From Clostridiales bacterium (lineage in GTDB: Bacteria; Bacillota; Clostridia; Oscillospirales; CAG-272): DNA of 5,498 bases. The stretch lies in NCBI GenBank assembly GCA_019415985.1, contig DXYE01000156.1, positions 1 to 5,498 on the forward strand. The letters are read 5' to 3'. Numbering within the stretch: the stretch's first letter is position 1; each line of letters starts with the position of its first letter. Below are positions 1 to 5,498 of the stretch, piece by piece. Below the pieces are notes generated by a model. The model worked only from the letters and a program-made list of their open reading frames with translations. It had not been told where the DNA came from and made no database searches. Position numbers and translations under genes: made by a program.

Positions 1-416
1 GTTTCAAAAGCATATGAATCTGCATTTTCTTTATCTGCCATTTTTACATAGTCATCATTTAACATTTCATAAAAATGAACTCCTACAAATTCTTCATTAT
101 TTGCATTAAAATACAATTCAGCATTTTTATCTATATCACGATAAACATTCAATAAAATCGGGCTATTTTTTGATAAATATGTGTGAAGATAGTCGCATTT
201 GAAATTTTCATTTTTTATAATAATTTCCTTTTTTTGTTCTGCTAAATTATTAAATTCATATTTTCCTATCCACCATTCCTTTTCCGCCTTTTGAATAACA
301 CCATCATTGGTCATATCGCTTATGAAACTATCATATGACACTTTCTGTTTTTCTGAAGAACAGGCTACAAACAAAAAACAAATAAATAAAGTACATATAA
401 AAAATGTCTTCCGCAT
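1..416 (-). CDS. Small lipoprotein, partial (3' end outside window); candidate immunity/partner protein
   Basis: An open frame of 138 complete codons runs from the ATG at 416-414 to the window edge without a stop, so the C-terminus is missing. The protein begins MRKTFFICTLFICFLFVACSS. This is a short basic N-terminus, a hydrophobic stretch and a Cys at residue 19 in an LFVAC context, read as a lipoprotein signal peptide with lipidation at Cys19. Phe at -3 is less usual than Leu. The mature part is hydrophilic and rich in Lys, Glu, Asp and Asn, with a WWIGKYEF segment at about residues 48-55, and I see no enzymatic motif. I do not recognise the family. The gene lies 35 bases after the large gene's stop with no terminator between, so the two are probably co-transcribed. 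It shares the low GC (about 26%) of that gene's protease-coding end. Position, size and surface anchoring suggest an immunity or inhibitor protein for the protease, but this is inference. An unrelated surface lipoprotein is the alternative. Confidence 0.8.
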   Translation of the reverse strand, partial: MRKTFFICTLFICFLFVACSSEKQKVSYDSFISDMTNDGVIQKAEKEWWIGKYEFNNLAEQKKEIIIKNENFKCDYLHTYLSKNSPILLNVYRDIDKNAELYFNANNEEFVGVHFYEMLNDDYVKMADKENADSYAFE

Positions 417-430
417 AATATCATTTACTT

Positions 431-435
431 TCCTT
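431..435 (-). promoter_or_regulatory. Ribosome binding site of the lipoprotein gene, oddly spaced
   Basis: AAGGA (minus strand, 435-431) is the only Shine-Dalgarno-like sequence before the lipoprotein gene. It is 14 bases from the ATG at 416 that gives the lipoprotein signal peptide, longer than usual. It is 6 bases from another ATG at 424-422, which opens a different frame of 19 codons ending at TAG 367-365. The 416 start is preferred because only that frame stays open and encodes a lipobox. In-frame codons just upstream of 416 offer no ATG, GTG or TTG. Confidence 0.5.
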
Positions 436-451
436 AAATAATATAATAAAT

Positions 452-3400
452 TTAATCCAAATACATATTTTCATTTCCGGCAATTGCACAAATGCTATAC
501 ATGTTTTTTATATAACCCGAATAGTCAATATTAGCCATCGCCATTTTTACTGTTTGACCTGAATTGACAGTCGCATCTATAAAAGATGGAGCTAATTTAT
601 TACAATCAGAAACATATGTAATTTCTCTAAATCCAATTACAGTTTCACTCCCTCGGCAAACCATTTTTTCAACAATATTGACGGGTTGGTTATTACTAAT
701 ATGTGTTTGTGAAAAATCTTTTCCCGTTTCACAAGTTAAGAGTAAAGCAAATCTCAAATCATTTAAATATAAATTGTTTATATCATTCATAGATAAATAA
801 TCAAAAGAAGATGTGTAAAATCCTTCTTTTCTACCATGTCCATGAATTATAAAAATATCACTATCACAAAGCATACGCTTCATTTCCGATTTTGTCAGTG
901 AAGTAAAGAAATTGGTATACGGCATCTCATTAAAATGATTGAATATTGTCGTTTGAACAGGTGTAAAATATGAATTTCTATTTACATTGTCCTCATTAAG
1001 TGCAAGCAATTTATATTTAAATTCTTTATATATATCTAATACCCACTCATCCCGATAACTATTATTTTGAATATAATCACCTTGGACGAGCTTAACACCA
1101 TTGGAGGAACTCGACGAATCTGTAGCAAGTACATAACCGCTGCCCGTTTGGGACGTCAGCTTGTATGCGCCGCTCGGTGTTGTCTCGACTTTCCACTTCA
1201 TTCCGTTCGTTACCGAACCGCTCCGCAGCACGATGTCAACGTCAAGTCCAGAAGAATCGTTGATTACGCCGAGATAGTATGGTGTACTGGAATTGGCCGA
1301 CTTGATTGAATACTTCCCATCTCCGAGATGCGTAAATATCCATCGCTGTGTGTGTCCACTGTGAAATTCCCACTGGTGTATTTTGGTCCCATTCGCCATC
1401 GTCTGATTTTCTATATCGGCATAAGCCTCTGTTTCCTTGTTTTTTAGAAAATAGGTACCTTCCGGAATAGCTGTAACTTTGAATATCATCGAATACGTTT
1501 GATTCTGCATTACAATATTGACTGTCGCACCATTTTCATTGGCCGAGACACCGACAACCGTATTTCCACCGTCAATCGTAACGCTTTTTTCGGATGCGCT
1601 TCCAAGTGCCAAGCTGTAATTTTGTTTGATGCTGCTTCCGGAATAATAAGCCGGGATAATACCCATCATAGTTAGGCCCATCCTCTGCTCAGGCGCTATC
1701 CATTGAGATACACTGCTGATTCTGCTCCCCGTTGAGGAATCATACAGCAGAATACCGCTGGGAGGATTGGAGACTTTTTCAAATGTCCATAGCTGCGTCA
1801 GTGCGGAGCTGAAGCTCTGCACACAAATGTTTGTGGAGTTTGATGTTGACTGTGACGCCAGAGCCAATGCTTTGGAGGCACTGCCATTGTTATATAGTGC
1901 AAACCTGCCGCCAGATACGCCATTTATCGTCCACTTGGCATAGGAAGCTACCCCGCTCGTTGTATCTGTTGTTCCAATGGAATAAATATCCACATTGCTG
2001 CCTGTGACATCCAGTCCCATATTCAGTTTATGCATTGGGCGAATGCTGTAATAGCCATTTCCAAGATATTTTATTTTCCATAATTGGCGTAAACGAGATG
2101 GATCGCTTGTGTATTTTGTGTATTGATACACATTTGTCTGGCTCTTGATATTTCCATTTTCCACATTTACATACTTATTACTGTAGCTATTTTTTATATA
2201 ATAAACGCCATCCGCCAATTTAACATAAACCGTACAGGTATCCGTTTTGGTAACGCCTGAGCTGTTTTTATAGGTAACAGTTATGATTGCAGTGCCCGGA
2301 TTGACACCGGTAACTTTTCCACCGCTTACCGTTGCGATATATGTATTATTGCTGCTCCAAGTCACTGTATACCCAGTTGTAGACATATTGGACGTAAGCT
2401 GCGTTGTACTGCCAACGGATAATGCGACCGTTTCCTGCTGTAATTGAATATCCGGCATTGGAGTAGGATTATTATACGTCACAGTCAAACTCGGACGATA
2501 TTCACTCGAACGGTTATACGAGCAGATCGTCTTAGAAATATTTGTCGAACCGTTTTCAATCGAACTGGATGCTTTGAACACAATTCCTCGGGTTGCTGAA
2601 TAGGTTCCGTTTTTCCATCCCTTTACCGCAGACGTGATGTCAAATGCATAGCGATGCGGCTGCGATGTCCCACGAGCAGACGCACTGGTGCCATTGGCGT
2701 ACGAAATCGTCCGTGATGAGAGTGATGCAGATGCATAATTGGTCGAACCGGTGTTCGACCAGTTGGCCGTAGATTCGCTCCACACATTCCCGGTATAGGT
2801 ATGCGCGTACACTGTCAGCGCATCATCCTCACACATCAGATCGCGCAGTTCGACTGTTGCACTCGTGATTTGCGATGCGCTGTCGATGGCAGACAGACTT
2901 AGAGCCGGAAACCGCATCAAAATACGTGAAATGCCGTATGTCGCGCGTTTGCCAACCGTCAATGACCATGAATCGCCGTCCGAACCCGACAAGCTGTTCA
3001 GTGTAACGTCCTCGATAGCACCTGCACCGTTCGCATCGTAGTTCACGCTGATCGTGGGATCGATGCGAATCGGATATACCGTGCGCTCATCCCTCAAATA
3101 ATCCGCATCCACGTGGATCGTGAGCTTGTATTCCTCGTTTTCCCGGATGGTTTCAGCAGTCATGCTGCCAAAGGTATTGTTTCGCTCGTCTGCAGTGAAA
3201 ATGATGATGTCGCCCAAATAGGCTCTGGTTTCACCATCCGCACCGACAAGGCGGAATCCTTCACCCTGCCCGACCAGCTTCAGGCCACCCGTATAGAGAC
3301 GGAACGTGTATTCCGTCTGTCCGGTGTATTCGCTGACGACAATATCTTCCTTAAAACCGTTGTAGGTCGGTGTGTATTCTAAGATGGTGGATGCATCATA

Positions 3401-4051
3401 CACATACGCGACCGACTTCCCCTCGTTTGTGGTTGAAGCCGTTGCGGAAATCTGTGCAAGCTCCGTATCCGTCAAGGCATTCACTGCCTGTTGCGGAACG
3501 GTTGGCTGAGCGGAAAGCACAGTTTCGGAAAATTCGGGCACAAGCCGCAGCTCGATCTCGCTATTCTCATATGTAAGCCGAATGCCATCCGACAGATTTT
3601 TGGGGAAAAGAGAAACGACGTCTGTATCTGCCGTGAAGTAGCCGATTTCCGCTTTATGAGAAAGCGCCAAAGATTTGTCACGAACAACGCCGCTGCTGTC
3701 CACATACTTGACGGGATACTCGAATACGCGCATAACTTTGGAACCGTCTGAACGGGCAAAAATCAACGTATTCAGGTTGGGTTCTTCATTGTTCAAGCGT
3801 GCGACATAACCGTTGTCGAGTGCCTCCGCTTGGGTGATAATGGAATGAAATTCCGGTATGGCATCAGATATGCTTTCAATGGGTTCTGCCGATAACGCGT
3901 CATTAGGCAACGCATCTTCAGCCGTCACTTGAGAAGATTCGGCGGGTAAGGACACCGCTGCCGCCCAGCCTGATACCGGTAGGCAGGTAGCCAGCAATGT
4001 CAAACACAGCAAAAGGGATAACCATCGTTTTTTACAACTTCCTGCATTCAT
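452..4051 (-). CDS. Secreted mosaic protein: DNRLRE + Ig-like + two ricin-type trefoils + C-terminal clan CD (CHAT/gingipain-like) peptidase
   Basis: The 1199-residue protein starts at ATG 4051 with an AGGAG site 10 bases upstream. Residues 1-32 form a Sec signal peptide (KKRW, a Leu-rich core, cleavage near WAAA/VS). Residues about 60-335 resemble the N-terminal region of Gram-positive Rhs/YD-repeat exported proteins, with EYPVKYVDSSG and YPIRIDPTIS blocks. Residues 336-526 are a DNRLRE-type beta domain (SRILMRF, then a W-rich core). Residues 533-610 are an Ig-like group 2 domain (VTWSSNNTYIATVSGGKVTG). Residues 612-758 and 863-1009 are ricin-type trefoils with QxW-like Trp658, 707 and 755, and Trp904, 953 and 1003. 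Residues 765-862 are an unassigned beta domain. Residues about 1011-1199 look like a clan CD peptidase: FIIHGHG (His1072) and LLLTCETG (Cys1107) form the likely catalytic dyad, followed by a VIGF segment as in CHAT domains. No YD repeats, LPXTG or SLH anchor are visible. The coding DNA drops from about 49% to 28% GC near residue 991. Export and domains are well supported; protease activity and target are inferred. Confidence 0.9.
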   Translation of the reverse strand: MNAGSCKKRWLSLLLCLTLLATCLPVSGWAAAVSLPAESSQVTAEDALPNDALSAEPIESISDAIPEFHSIITQAEALDNGYVARLNNEEPNLNTLIFARSDGSKVMRVFEYPVKYVDSSGVVRDKSLALSHKAEIGYFTADTDVVSLFPKNLSDGIRLTYENSEIELRLVPEFSETVLSAQPTVPQQAVNALTDTELAQISATASTTNEGKSVAYVYDASTILEYTPTYNGFKEDIVVSEYTGQTEYTFRLYTGGLKLVGQGEGFRLVGADGETRAYLGDIIIFTADERNNTFGSMTAETIRENEEYKLTIHVDADYLRDERTVYPIRIDPTISVNYDANGAGAIEDVTLNSLSGSDGDSWSLTVGKRATYGISRILMRFPALSLSAIDSASQITSATVELRDLMCEDDALTVYAHTYTGNVWSESTANWSNTGSTNYASASLSSRTISYANGTSASARGTSQPHRYAFDITSAVKGWKNGTYSATRGIVFKASSSIENGSTNISKTICSYNRSSEYRPSLTVTYNNPTPMPDIQLQQETVALSVGSTTQLTSNMSTTGYTVTWSSNNTYIATVSGGKVTGVNPGTAIITVTYKNSSGVTKTDTCTVYVKLADGVYYIKNSYSNKYVNVENGNIKSQTNVYQYTKYTSDPSRLRQLWKIKYLGNGYYSIRPMHKLNMGLDVTGSNVDIYSIGTTDTTSGVASYAKWTINGVSGGRFALYNNGSASKALALASQSTSNSTNICVQSFSSALTQLWTFEKVSNPPSGILLYDSSTGSRISSVSQWIAPEQRMGLTMMGIIPAYYSGSSIKQNYSLALGSASEKSVTIDGGNTVVGVSANENGATVNIVMQNQTYSMIFKVTAIPEGTYFLKNKETEAYADIENQTMANGTKIHQWEFHSGHTQRWIFTHLGDGKYSIKSANSSTPYYLGVINDSSGLDVDIVLRSGSVTNGMKWKVETTPSGAYKLTSQTGSGYVLATDSSSSSNGVKLVQGDYIQNNSYRDEWVLDIYKEFKYKLLALNEDNVNRNSYFTPVQTTIFNHFNEMPYTNFFTSLTKSEMKRMLCDSDIFIIHGHGRKEGFYTSSFDYLSMNDINNLYLNDLRFALLLTCETGKDFSQTHISNNQPVNIVEKMVCRGSETVIGFREITYVSDCNKLAPSFIDATVNSGQTVKMAMANIDYSGYIKNMYSICAIAGNENMYLD
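455..1021 (-). other. Clan CD peptidase-like domain coding segment (residues about 1011-1199)
   Basis: The codon for the predicted catalytic His1072 is at 838-836, in FIIHGHG. The codon for the predicted nucleophile Cys1107 is at 733-731, in FALLLTCETG. In caspase-, gingipain- and CHAT-type folds, the His follows one hydrophobic strand and precedes Gly, and the Cys ends the next core strand; both are seen here, 35 residues apart. The ACETG-like motif and the following segments (GSETVIGF, then a Phe-x-x-x-x-x-x-x-Gly stretch leading to KMAMA) fit CHAT best. Family assignment is by motif only. Confidence 0.7.
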
Positions 4052-4060
4052 GTTTGTTTC

Positions 4061-4068
4061 TCTCCTTT
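4061..4068 (-). promoter_or_regulatory. Ribosome binding site of the large secreted-protein gene
   Basis: AAAGGAGA on the minus strand (4068-4061) is a strong Shine-Dalgarno match. The GGAG core ends 10 bases before the ATG at 4051, which fixes the start in front of the signal peptide. Confidence 0.85.
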
Positions 4069-4175
4069 TATTTTGTTTATTCTATATATTCATCCTCTCG
4101 GTCTTGTTTCAGAGTAAATATAGGCAATCCGAACGATTTTTGTCATATATTATTCTATTTATTGTTGCTATATTC

Positions 4176-4204
4176 ATAATATCAAATGTTATGAGGTTTG
4201 TCAA
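4176..4204 (-). promoter_or_regulatory. Sigma-A-type promoter with extended -10 for the large gene
   Basis: On the minus strand, TTGACA (4204-4199) is followed after exactly 17 bases by TATTAT (4181-4176). A TG lies one base before the -10, giving an extended -10 element. The -35 is a perfect consensus and the -10 is one base off. Transcription would begin near 4169, leaving an untranslated leader of roughly 118 bases before the ATG at 4051. I recognise no riboswitch in that leader; only a weak stem (4085-4090 with 4117-4122, inner 4095-4098 with 4111-4114) is visible. Confidence 0.85.
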
Positions 4205-4257
4205 TATGTTTCAGAAAAATAGTAAACATGCTACCGATTTGTACGCTTTTGACAATT

Positions 4258-4292
4258 AAAATCCCACAAAGCTTTTGGCCTTGTGGGATTTT
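4258..4292 (-). terminator. Rho-independent terminator of the DAWIGLY-repeat gene
   Basis: The arms 4258-4272 and 4278-4292 form a 15-pair stem around a 5-base loop. Twelve outer pairs (AAAATCCCACAA against TTGTGGGATTTT) are perfect. The one imperfect inner pair is a G-U wobble in the minus-strand transcript but an A-C mismatch in the plus-strand one, so the hairpin is best formed by minus-strand RNA. A short T-rich tail (TTTTAATT) follows. It starts 37 bases after the stop codon at 4330 and separates that gene from the next transcription unit. Confidence 0.88.
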
Positions 4293-4329
4293 AGCTTCAC
4301 TGTCGGTGATGATTTCGGCGATTTTCGTT

Positions 4330-5498
4330 TTAATATGTAATGCGAATCACAACCTCCTTCAATACATTGGTATAGCCGCTGTCTCCGAACAAGACAAGCT
4401 TGTAATTTCCCAACGGCGTATTACGAAGCGAACCCGTATCCACGTCTACGACATTGGCGTGCAGATACACCGTGCCATTGGCCGGAAATGCACTTGAAAA
4501 TTCTGCGTACATAGACCACTGCGTACCGGTTGACGTATATACCCACATACCCGTAGAGCAGGGATTATAGTTTGTCGTGCCTGCAGGATACAGACCGATC
4601 CACGCGTCCTTGTTTGTTACACCGTAAAAATCAATTTTGATTTCGTCTTCCATTTCATATACAGTCGGGCCGATATTGATTCCGCTGCCGGAAGCTGAGG
4701 CAGCTGTGTACTGTGTCAGAATGTCAGTATGCTGATAGGTCGCTGCGAGCTGCTTAGTAGCTGCCGAATTGTATCCCTCATCAAGATATAGAACGACCTG
4801 ATAGGCAGACGGAATGGAGATTTTTGCATCTGACGCATCAAACCGAAGATGCGTGACGTAATGCAGATCGCCGTAATTCCGCCGGGAAGTAACCTCTTTT
4901 GTAGCATAATGCCACAGGATTGACGGGCTTGAATCCGAACCTGTAGTCCCGTTTTGATACAGGCCGATCCACGCGTCTTCTTCTATGTAACCGTCGATGG
5001 TTACGTCAATCAAGCCATCTGCATACAATGCCTTGCTGATCTGTGGATAAACAACCTGAAAGGTCAATGTATCGATTGCTTGCGTGTTCCCGTCATCTGC
5101 AAACAGCTTTACCTGATATGTACCCGGGGATAAGATTTGCGGATGATCCAAGAGATATGATTTGGCGTCCAGGTATACCGTTGCGATTGCACCCGGGGGA
5201 TCTTCACGGTCATGCGTGCCGCTTCCGACATAACACCAATTGTTTAAGCTGTTATCGGAAGAAGTAGGAAATGCTGTGGAATAAACGGCGACATGGGCGT
5301 CCAGATAATTATCGCCGCTCAGCCCTTTCACGGTGATGCGAATCGGCTCTCCGGGATGATACACGCTTTTGTTCAATTGCAGTCGGCCGCTGGTAGATGT
5401 TTGATATAAATTATCACATGTATAGGAAATAAAGGGAAGCTTTCCGTGACTGTCCCATTTCCTTGCCGGTTCCGATTCATCGGGCAACGGCTCACTAT
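4330..5498 (-). CDS. C-terminal part of a large surface/secreted protein with three beta-sandwich repeats (DAWIGLY repeats), partial
   Basis: The frame is open from the window edge to TAA at 4332-4330 and shows 388 complete residues; the N-terminus lies beyond 5498. A TTG at 5487-5485 is not a convincing start, because the frame continues upstream through a Ser/Glu/Pro-rich linker (SEPLPDESEPA) typical of interdomain regions. After the linker come three related units, numbered from the first visible codon: about 39-150, 151-255 and 270-388. Units 2 and 3 carry DAWIGLY (174-180 and 297-303) followed by a Gly-Thr-Thr loop and a Trp-x-Tyr strand. Unit 1 has the divergent DAHVAVY at 66-72. Each unit ends in a YxVxLF/Y-D-x-G strand, as in Ig- or fibronectin-like sandwiches. 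No membrane anchor, LPXTG or catalytic motif is visible. The repeats are probably adhesive or spacer modules of an exported protein or enzyme whose main domain lies upstream. I do not recognise a named gene. Confidence 0.88.
   Translation of the reverse strand, partial: SEPLPDESEPARKWDSHGKLPFISYTCDNLYQTSTSGRLQLNKSVYHPGEPIRITVKGLSGDNYLDAHVAVYSTAFPTSSDNSLNNWCYVGSGTHDREDPPGAIATVYLDAKSYLLDHPQILSPGTYQVKLFADDGNTQAIDTLTFQVVYPQISKALYADGLIDVTIDGYIEEDAWIGLYQNGTTGSDSSPSILWHYATKEVTSRRNYGDLHYVTHLRFDASDAKISIPSAYQVVLYLDEGYNSAATKQLAATYQHTDILTQYTAASASGSGINIGPTVYEMEDEIKIDFYGVTNKDAWIGLYPAGTTNYNPCSTGMWVYTSTGTQWSMYAEFSSAFPANGTVYLHANVVDVDTGSLRNTPLGNYKLVLFGDSGYTNVLKEVVIRITY
4333..5382 (-). repeat. Three tandem protein-level beta-sandwich repeats
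   Basis: Approximate units are 5382-5047, 5046-4732 and 4680-4333. Units 2 and 3 share DAWIGLY, a GTT loop, a Trp-x-Tyr strand and a closing Tyr-x-x-x-Leu-x-x-Asp-x-Gly-Tyr strand. Unit 1 is divergent. At DNA level the similarity is mostly lost, except for a 22-base stretch at 4956-4977 and 4587-4608 that differs at one position. This indicates old duplication with local conservation. Confidence 0.7.

Larger units (their letters stand above)
1..1080 (-). other. AT-rich block: peptidase-domain end of the large gene plus the lipoprotein gene
   Basis: Counting by hand, 1-420 has 111 G/C in 420 bases (26%) and 421-1080 has 185 in 660 (28%), against 176 in 360 (49%) for 1081-1440. The change is abrupt and lies inside one continuous reading frame, at about residue 991 of the large protein. 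The AT-rich part encodes the last strand of the second ricin domain, the whole peptidase-like domain and the downstream lipoprotein. This suggests that the C-terminal domain and its neighbour were acquired or exchanged as a unit. The left limit of the block lies outside the window. Confidence 0.75.

Noticed and set aside
1021..1100. The GC step as an assembly chimera
   Set aside because: The reading frame runs through without interruption and the AT-rich side supplies the final Trp motif of the ricin trefoil begun on the GC-rich side, which an accidental join would hardly do. Long reads could still confirm this.
3481..3759. A second minus-strand frame inside the large gene (also 4716-4907)
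   Set aside because: Both are alternate frames within confidently assigned coding regions and their translations show no domain features.
452..4051. Cell-wall anchoring of the large protein
   Set aside because: The C-terminus ends in the peptidase-like domain with no LPXTG, hydrophobic tail or SLH repeats, so release or glycan-mediated attachment is more likely.
4052..4169. Riboswitch or structured leader RNA before the large gene
   Set aside because: The leader is AT-rich with only a weak interrupted stem; no known aptamer motif or attenuator with a U-tract is visible.
564..5267. Plus-strand open frames (for example 564-800, 1067-1309, 3113-3382, 4198-4497, 5043-5267)
   Set aside because: They lie opposite well-supported minus-strand domains or the promoter region, and lack recognisable domains or composition of their own.
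5485..5487. TTG as the start codon of the DAWIGLY-repeat gene
   Set aside because: The frame stays open to the window edge, the preceding residues continue a Ser/Glu/Pro linker, and no signal peptide follows the TTG. The gene is taken as truncated by the window.

Overview
The window looks like part of a chromosome from a low-to-mid-GC Gram-positive anaerobe of the Clostridia type. This is inferred from the surface-protein domains (DNRLRE-type, bacterial Ig-like group 2, ricin-type beta-trefoils), a strong sigma-A-type extended -10 promoter, AGGAG-type ribosome binding sites and a lipoprotein signal sequence. The genus cannot be fixed from the sequence. All three real genes are on the minus strand, so they read from high to low coordinates.

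Layout in transcription order. (1) 5498-4330 is the C-terminal part of a larger, probably extracellular protein that enters from outside the window. It consists of a Pro/Glu-rich linker and three related beta-sandwich repeats, two of which carry a DAWIGLY motif. (2) 4329-4052 is intergenic. It holds a rho-independent terminator for gene 1 (4292-4258), then a consensus promoter (4204-4176) and a ribosome binding site for gene 2. (3) 4051-452 encodes a secreted 1199-residue mosaic protein. Its order is signal peptide, an N-terminal region like that of Gram-positive Rhs/YD-repeat proteins, a DNRLRE-type domain, an Ig-like group 2 domain, a ricin-type trefoil, an unassigned beta domain, a second ricin-type trefoil, and a C-terminal clan CD (caspase/CHAT/gingipain-like) peptidase domain with a His-Gly and Cys-Glu-Thr-Gly pair. 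(4) 416-1 is the start of a small unrecognised lipoprotein gene, 35 bases downstream of gene 2 with no terminator between. It runs off the window.

The main point of interest is a sharp base-composition step near position 1080. By hand count, 421-1080 is about 28% GC (185/660) and 1-420 about 26% (111/420), whereas 1081-1440 is about 49% (176/360). The step falls inside gene 2, at about residue 991, just before the last strand of the second ricin domain. The peptidase domain and the downstream lipoprotein gene therefore form one AT-rich block joined to a GC-richer delivery scaffold. This is the pattern expected of a polymorphic-toxin cassette, in which a C-terminal effector and a neighbouring immunity gene are exchanged together.

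Working model (inference): the scaffold exports the protein and binds glycans, the C-terminal domain is a protease effector or self-processing protease, and the surface-anchored lipoprotein protects the producer or partners the protease. Neither activity is proven by the sequence. I see no RNA gene, insertion sequence, CRISPR array or replication origin.
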